From positions 124,001 through 188,000 of the forward strand of contig CANXME010002456.1 in assembly GCA_948144175.1 (NCBI GenBank): DNA of 64,000 bases, written 5' to 3'. Below the pieces are notes generated by a model. It did not search any database. It was not told where the DNA came from and worked only from the letters and a program-made list of their open reading frames with translations. Positions within the stretch are counted from its first letter, which is position 1. Every line of letters starts with the position of its first letter. Source of the stretch: Closterium sp. NIES-65 (Eukaryota > Streptophyta > Zygnematophyceae > Desmidiales > Closteriaceae). The position numbers and the translations under genes are program-made. Shown here piece by piece: positions 58,002 through 64,000 of this stretch.

Positions 58002-61000
58002 GTTATATGGGGACGGTTTTTCATGCGGCGGACCCGTTTGAAGGCAAAAAGCGCTGAAATCTAGTCCCAGGGTATCTAGGATTGTGGCAAACACGATCGT
58101 GCTGGGAGGTCCAGGATCCGAGTAACATTGCTTCACATTTTATACCGGTACGGGTTTCGCAGCTTCCCGGGCTCACAAACGCCCTTATATGGGGACGGTT
58201 CTTCATGCGGCGGGCCCGTCTGATAGCAAAAAGAGCTGGAATCTCGTCCCAAGCTATCTAAGATAGTGGCAAACACGATCGTGCTGGGCGGTCCAGGATC
58301 CGAGAAACATTGCTTCACATTTCATACCGGTACGGGTTTCGCAGCTTCCCGGGCTCACAAACGCCCTTATATGGGGACGGTTCTTCATGCGGCGGGCCCG
58401 TTTGCAGGCAAAAAGAGCTGGAATCTCGTCTCATGCTATCTAGCATTGTGGCAAACACGATCGTGCTGGGCAGTCCAGGATCCGAGTCACATTGCTTCAC
58501 ATTTTATACCGGTACGGGTTTCCCAGCTTCCCGGGCTCACAAACGCCCTTATATGGGGACGGTTCTTCATGCGGCGGGCCCGTTTGAAGGCAAAAAGAGC
58601 TGGAATCTCGTCTCATGCTATCTAGCATTGTGGCAAACACGATCGTGCTGGGCGGTCCAGGATTCGAGTAACATCGCTTCACATTTTATACCGGTACAGA
58701 TTTCGCAGCTTTGAGGGCTCACAAACGCCCTTATACGGGGACGGTTCTTCATGCAGCGGGCCCGTTTGAAGGCAAAAAGAGCTGGAATCTCGTCTCAAGC
58801 TATCTGAGATTGTGGTAAACACGATCATGCTGGGCGGTCTAGGATCCGAGTAATGTTGCTTCACATTTTATACCGGTACGGATTTCGCAGCTTCCCGGGC
58901 TCACAAACGCCCTTATATGGGGACGGGTTTTCATGCGGCGGGCCCGTTTGAAGGCAAAAAGAGCTGGAACCTCGTCCCAAGGTATCTAGGATTGTGGATA
59001 ACACGATCGTGGTGGGCGGTCCAGGATTGGAATAACATTGCTTCACATTTTATACCGTTACGGATTTCGCAGCTTCCCGGGCTCACAAACGCCCTTATAG
59101 GGGGACGGTTCTTTATGCGGCGGGCCCGTTTGAAGGAAAAAAGAGCTGAAATCGCGTCCCAGGGTATCTAGGATTGTGGCAAACACGATCGTGCTGGGCG
59201 GTCCAGGGTCTAAGTAACATTGCTTCACATTTTGTACCGGTACGGATTTCTCAGCTTCCCGGGCTCACAAACGCCCTTACATGGGGACGGTTTTTCATGC
59301 GGCGGGCCCGTTTGAAGGCAAAAAGAGTTGGAATCTCGTCCCTAGGTATCTAGGATTGTGGAAAACACGATCGTGGTGGGCGGTCCGGGATTCGAATAAC
59401 ATTGCTTCACATTTTATACCGTTACGGATTTCGCAGCTTCCCGGGCTCACAAACGCCCTTATAGGGGGGTGGTTCTTCATGCGGCGGGCCCGTTTGAAGG
59501 CAAAAAGAGCTGAAATCTCGTCCCAGGGTATCTAAGATTGTGGCAAACACGATTGTGCTGGGCGGTCTAGGATCCGAGTAACATTGCTTCACATTTTGTA
59601 CCGGTTCGGATTTCGCAGCTTCCCGGGCTCACAAACGCCCTTATATGGGGACGGTTTTCCGTGCGGCGGGCCCATTTGAAGGCAAAAGAGCTGAAATCTC
59701 GTCCCAAGGTATCTAAGATTGTGGAAAACACGATCGTGGTGGGCGATCCAGAATTCGAATAACATTGCTTCACATTTTATACCGTTACGGATTTCGCAGC
59801 TTCCCGGGCTCACAAACGCCCTTATAGGGGGGCGGTTCTTCATGCGGCGGGCCCGTTTGAAGGCAAAAAGAGCTGAAATCTCGTCCCAGGGTATCTAAGA
59901 TTGTGGCAAACACGATTGTGCTGGGCGGTCCAGGATCCGAGTAACATTGCTTCACATTTTGTACCGGTACGGATTTCGCAGCTTCCCGGGCTCACAAACG
60001 CCCTTATATGGGGACGGTTTTCCGTGCGGCGGGCCCGTTTGAAGGCAAAAGAGCTTAAATCTCGTCCCAAGGTATCTAAGATTTAGGAAAACACGATCGT
60101 GGTGGGCGGTTCAGAATTCGAATAACATTGTTTCACATTTTATACCGGTACGGATTTCGCAGCTTCCCGGGCTCACAAACGCCCTTATAGGGGGACGGTT
60201 CTTCATGCGGCGGGCCCGTTTGAATGCAAAAGGAGCTGAAATCTCGTCCCAGGGTATCTAGGATTGTGGCAAACACGATCGTGCTGGGCGGTCCAGGATT
60301 GGAATAACATTGCTTCACATTTTGTGCCGTTACGGATTTCGCAGCTTCCCGGGCTCACAAACGCCCTTATAGGGGGGCGGTTCTTCATGCGGCGGGCCCG
60401 TTTGAAGGCAAAAAGAGCTGAAATCTCGTCCCAGGGTATCAAAGATTGTGGCAAACACGATCGTGCTGGGCGGTCCAGGATCCGAGTAACATTGCTTCAC
60501 ATTTTGTACCGGTACGGATTTCGCAGCTTCCCGGGCTCACAAATGCCCTTATATGGGGACGGTTCTTCATGCGGCGGGCCCGTTTGAAGGCAAAAAGAGC
60601 TGGAATTTCGTCTCATGCTATCTAGGATTGTGGCAAACACGATCGTGCTGGGCGGTCCAGGATCCGAGTAACATTGCTTCACATTTTATACCGGTACGGG
60701 TTTCGCAGCTTCCCGGGCTCACTAACGCCCTTATATGGGGACAGTTCTTCATGCGGCGGGCCCGTTTGAAGGCAAAAAGAGCTGGAATCTCGTCTCATGC
60801 TATCTAGCATTGTGGCAAACACGATTGTGGTGGGCGGTCCAGGATTGGAATAACATTGCTTCACATTTTATACCGTTACGGATTTCGCAGCTTCCCGGGC
60901 TCACAAACGCCCTTATAGGGCGGCGGTTCTTCATGCGGCGGGCCCGTTTGAAGGCAAAAAGAGCTGAAATCTCGTCCCAGGGTATCTAAGATTGTGGCAA

Positions 61001-64000
61001 ACACGATCGTGCTGGGCGGTCCAGGATCCGAGTAACATTGCTTCACATTTTGTACCGGTACGGATTTCGCAGCTTCCCGGGCTCACAAACGCCCTTATAT
61101 GGGGACGGTTTTTCATGCGGCGGGCCCGTTTGAAGGCAAAAAGAGTTGAAATCTCGTCCCAAGGTATCTAGGATTGTGGAAAACACGATCGTGGTGGGCG
61201 GTCCAGGATTGGAATAACATTGCTTCACATTTTATACCGTTACGGATTTCGCAGCTTCCCGGGCTCACAAACGCCCTTATAGGGGGGCGGTTCTTCTTGC
61301 GGCGGGCCCGTTTGAAGGCAAAAAGAGCTGAAATCTTGTCCCAGGGTATCTAAGATTTTGGCAAACACGATTGTGCTGGGCGGTCCAGGATCCGAGTAAC
61401 ATTGCTTCACATTTTGTACCGGTACGGATTTCGCAGCTTCCCGGGCTCACAAACGCCCTTATATGGGGACGGTTTTCCGTGCGGCGGGCCCGTTTGAAGG
61501 CAAAAGAGCTGAAATCTCGTCCCAAGGTATCTAAGATTGTGGAAAACACGATCGTGGTGGGCGGTCCAGAATTCGAATAACATTGTTTCACATTTTATAC
61601 CGGTACAGATTTCGCAGCTTCCCGGGCTCACAAACGCCCTTATAGGGGGACGGTTCTTCATGCGGCGGGCCCGTTTGAATGCAAAAGGAGCTGAAATCTC
61701 GTCCCAGGGTATCTAGGATTGTGGCAAACACGATCGTGCTGGGCGGTCTAGGATCCGAGTAACATTGCTTCACATTTTGTACCGGTACGGATTTCGCAGC
61801 TTCCCGGGCTCACAAACGCCCTTATATGGGGACGGTTTTTCATGCGGCGGGCCCGTTTGAAGGCAAAAAGAGCTGGAATCTCGTCCCTAGGTATCTAAGA
61901 TTGTGGAAAACACGATCGTGGTGGGCGGTCCAGGATTCGAATAACATTGCTTCACATTTTCTACCGGTACGGATTTCGCAGCTTCCCGAGCTCACAAACG
62001 CCCTTATAGGGGGACGGTTCTTCATGCGGCGGGCCCGTTTGAAGGCAAAAAGAGCTGAAATCTCGTCCCAAGGTATCTAGGATTGTGGCAAACACGATCG
62101 TGCTAGGCGGTCCAGGATACGAGTGACATTGCTGCACATTTTATACCGGTACGGATTTCGCAGCTTCCCGGGCTCACAAACGCCCTTATATGGGGACGGT
62201 TTTTCATGCGGCGGGCCCGTTTGAAGGCAAAAAGGGTTGAAATCTCGTCCTAAGATATCTAGGATTGTGGAAAACACGATTGTGGTGGGCGATCCAGGAT
62301 TGGAATAACATTGCTTCACATTTTATACCGTTACGGATTTCGCAGCTTCCCGGGCTCACAAACGCCCTTATAGGGCGGCGGTTCTTCATGCGGCGGGCCC
62401 GTTTGAAGGCAAAAAGAGCTGAAATCTCGTCCCAGGGTATCTAAGATTGTGGCAAACACGATCGTGCTGGGCGGTCCAGGATCCGAGTAACATTGCTTCA
62501 CATTTTGTACCGGTACGGATTTCGCAGCTTCCCGGGCTCACAAACGCCCTTATATGGTACGGTTTTTCATGCGGCGGGCCCGTTTGAAGGCAAAAAGAGT
62601 TGAAATCTCGTCCCAAGGTATCTAGGATTGTGGAAAACACGATCGTGGTGGGCGGTCCAGGATTGGAATAACATTGCTTCACATTTTATACCGTTACGGA
62701 TTTCGCAGCTTCCCGGGCTCACAAACGCCCTTATAGGGGGGCGGTTCTTCATGCGGCGGGCCCGTTTGAAGGCAAAAAGAGCTGAAATCTCGTCCCAGGG
62801 TATCTAAGATTGTGGCAAACACGATCGTGCTGGGCGGTCCAGGATCCGAGTAACATTGCTTCACATTTTGTACCGGTACGGATTTCGCAGCTTCCCGGGC
62901 TCACAAACGCCCTTATAGGGGGACGGTTTTTCATGCGGCGGGCCCGTTTGAAGGCAAAAAGAGCTGGAATCTCGTCCCAAGGTATCTAGGATTGTGGCAA
63001 ACACGATCGTGCTGGGCGGTCCAGGATCCGAGTAACATTGTTTCACATTTTATACCGGTACGGATTTCGCAGCTTCCCGGGCTCACAAACGCCCTTATAT
63101 GGGGACGGTTTTCCGTGCGGCGGGCCCGTTTGAAGGCAAAAAGAGCTGGAATCTCGTCCCAAGGTATCTAGGGTTGTGGCAAACACAATCGAGCTGGGCG
63201 GTCCAGGATCTGAGTAACATTGCTTCGCATTTTATACCGGTACGAATTTCGCAGCTTCCCGGGCTCACAAACGCCCTTATATGGGAACGGTTTTCCGTGC
63301 GGCGGGCCCGTTTGAAGGCAAAAAGAGCTGGAATCTTGTCCCAAGGTATCTAGGATTGTGGCAAACACGATCGTGCTGGGCGGTCCAGGATCCGAGTAGC
63401 ATTGCTTCACATTTTATACCGGTACGGATTTCGCAGCTTCCCGGGCTCACAAACGCCCTTATATGGGGACGGTTTTCCATGCGGCGGGCCCGTTTGAAGG
63501 CAAAAAGAGCTGGAATCTCGTCCCAAGGTATCTAGGATTGTGGCAAACACGATCGTGCTGGGCGGTCCAGGATCCGAGTAACATTGCTTCACATTTTATA
63601 CCAGTACGGATTTCGCAGCTTCCCGGGCTCACAAACGCCCTTATATGGGGACGGTTTTCCGTGCGGCGGGCTCGTTTGAAGGCAAAAAGAGCTGGAATCT
63701 CGTCTCAAGGTATCTAGGATTGTGGCAAACACGATCGTGCTGGGCGGTCCAGGATCCGAGTAACATTGCTTCACATTTTATACCGGTACGGATTTCGCAG
63801 CTTCCCGGGCTCACAAACGCCCTTATATGGGGACGGTTTTCCGTGCGGCGGGCTCGTTTGAAGGCAAAAAGAGCTGGAATCTCGTCCCAAGGTATCTAGG
63901 ATTGTGGCAAACACGATCGTGCTGGGCGGTCCAGGATCCGAGTAACATTGCTTCACATTTTATACCGGTACGGATTTCGCAGCTTCCCGGGCTCACAAAC
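58002..64000. repeat. 182-bp satellite array, about 33 monomers, running off the window
   Basis: Monomers repeat with a period of 182 bp (181 where CAAAAAGAG is shortened to CAAAAGAG); a typical copy is 63459-63640. Fixed landmarks include TTATATGGGGACGG, GCGGCGGGCCCGTTTG, ACACGATCGTG, GGTCCAGGATCCGAG, ATTGCTTCACATTTT, TACCGGTACGG and CAGCTTCCCGGGCTCAC. The monomer is rich in 6-base palindromes (GGGCCC, CGATCG, GGATCC, ACCGGT, CCCGGG). The first monomer starts inside its sequence, directly fused to a 31-bp unit. Overlapping 61-134-residue ORFs on both strands are by-products of the period, because 182 is not a multiple of three. A length near 180 bp is common for plant centromeric satellites, but there is no direct sign of centromere function here. 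Confidence 0.97.
58911..62900. repeat. Alternating A/B dimer (364 bp) zone of the 182-bp satellite
   Basis: Two monomer types alternate. Type A has CAGGGTATC, GGCAAACACG, GTGCTGGG, GGATCCGAGTAAC and TTTTGTACCGGTACGG, and usually begins TTATAGGGGG. Type B has CAAGGTATC, GGAAAACACG, GTGGTGGG, GATTGGAATAAC or GAATTCGAATAAC, and TTTTATACCGTTACGG, and begins TTATATGGGGACGG. B copies sit near 59003, 59369, 59733, 60096, 60824, 61188, 61551, 61914, 62279 and 62641, with A copies between them. The alternation slips once near 60.28-60.65 kb, where a hybrid A/B monomer is followed by two A monomers. Monomers before 58911 and after about 62900 lack B copies. Confidence 0.85.

Noticed and set aside
57936..63956. 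61-134-codon ORFs in the 182-bp array on both strands
   Set aside because: The same peptides recur every 182 bp in rotating frames and on both strands; there is no coding support.

Overview
This is a repeat-only eukaryotic window. It holds three unrelated tandem-repeat (satellite) arrays and one broken Ty1/copia-type LTR retrotransposon fragment. I see no intact host gene, tRNA, rRNA or CRISPR array. The copia element and the satellite structure point to a nuclear genome. Two copies of TTTAGGG inside the retrotransposon remnant match the plant/green-lineage telomere repeat, so a plant or streptophyte/green alga is my best guess. It is weak, and I cannot name a species.

Layout. (1) 1-8213: a GC-rich 35-bp minisatellite (about 69% GC, roughly 230 units) with 38-bp and other length variants and higher-order structure of about 1 and 2 kb, including a block repeated 3360 bp (96 x 35) apart. 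(2) 8214-11478, minus strand: a copia gag-pol remnant. Gag, a damaged zinc knuckle, the protease motif, integrase with a complete D,D-35-E triad, its C-terminal region and the start of the linker to reverse transcriptase can be read. Reverse transcriptase and RNase H are absent because the element stops where the minisatellite begins. It carries a frame break near 10345, an in-frame TAG at 10148-10150, a second frame break near 8620 and a TAA near 8525. (3) 11479-12429: the leader and probable LTR side of that element, with an unusually GTCGAC-dense outer part. (4) About 12430-58001: a 45.6-kb array of a 31-bp repeat (about 1470 units) organised in nested higher-order repeats from about 0.83 kb to more than 4 kb. 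(5) 58002-64000: a 182-bp satellite (about 33 monomers) running off the window. Its middle is an alternating A/B dimer (364 bp), itself partly arranged as an 8-mer of about 1456 bp.

How the parts relate: the arrays abut each other or the copia fragment with no recognisable spacer. This resembles pericentromeric or subtelomeric heterochromatin. The most interesting content is the multi-level satellite organisation and the array junctions, not a protein system. All long ORFs in the arrays are explained by repeat periods that are not multiples of three combined with stop-free monomers, and I did not annotate them as genes. Periods, marker distances and copy numbers were read by eye and should be confirmed by self-alignment. 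Long near-identical blocks could also be affected by assembly.
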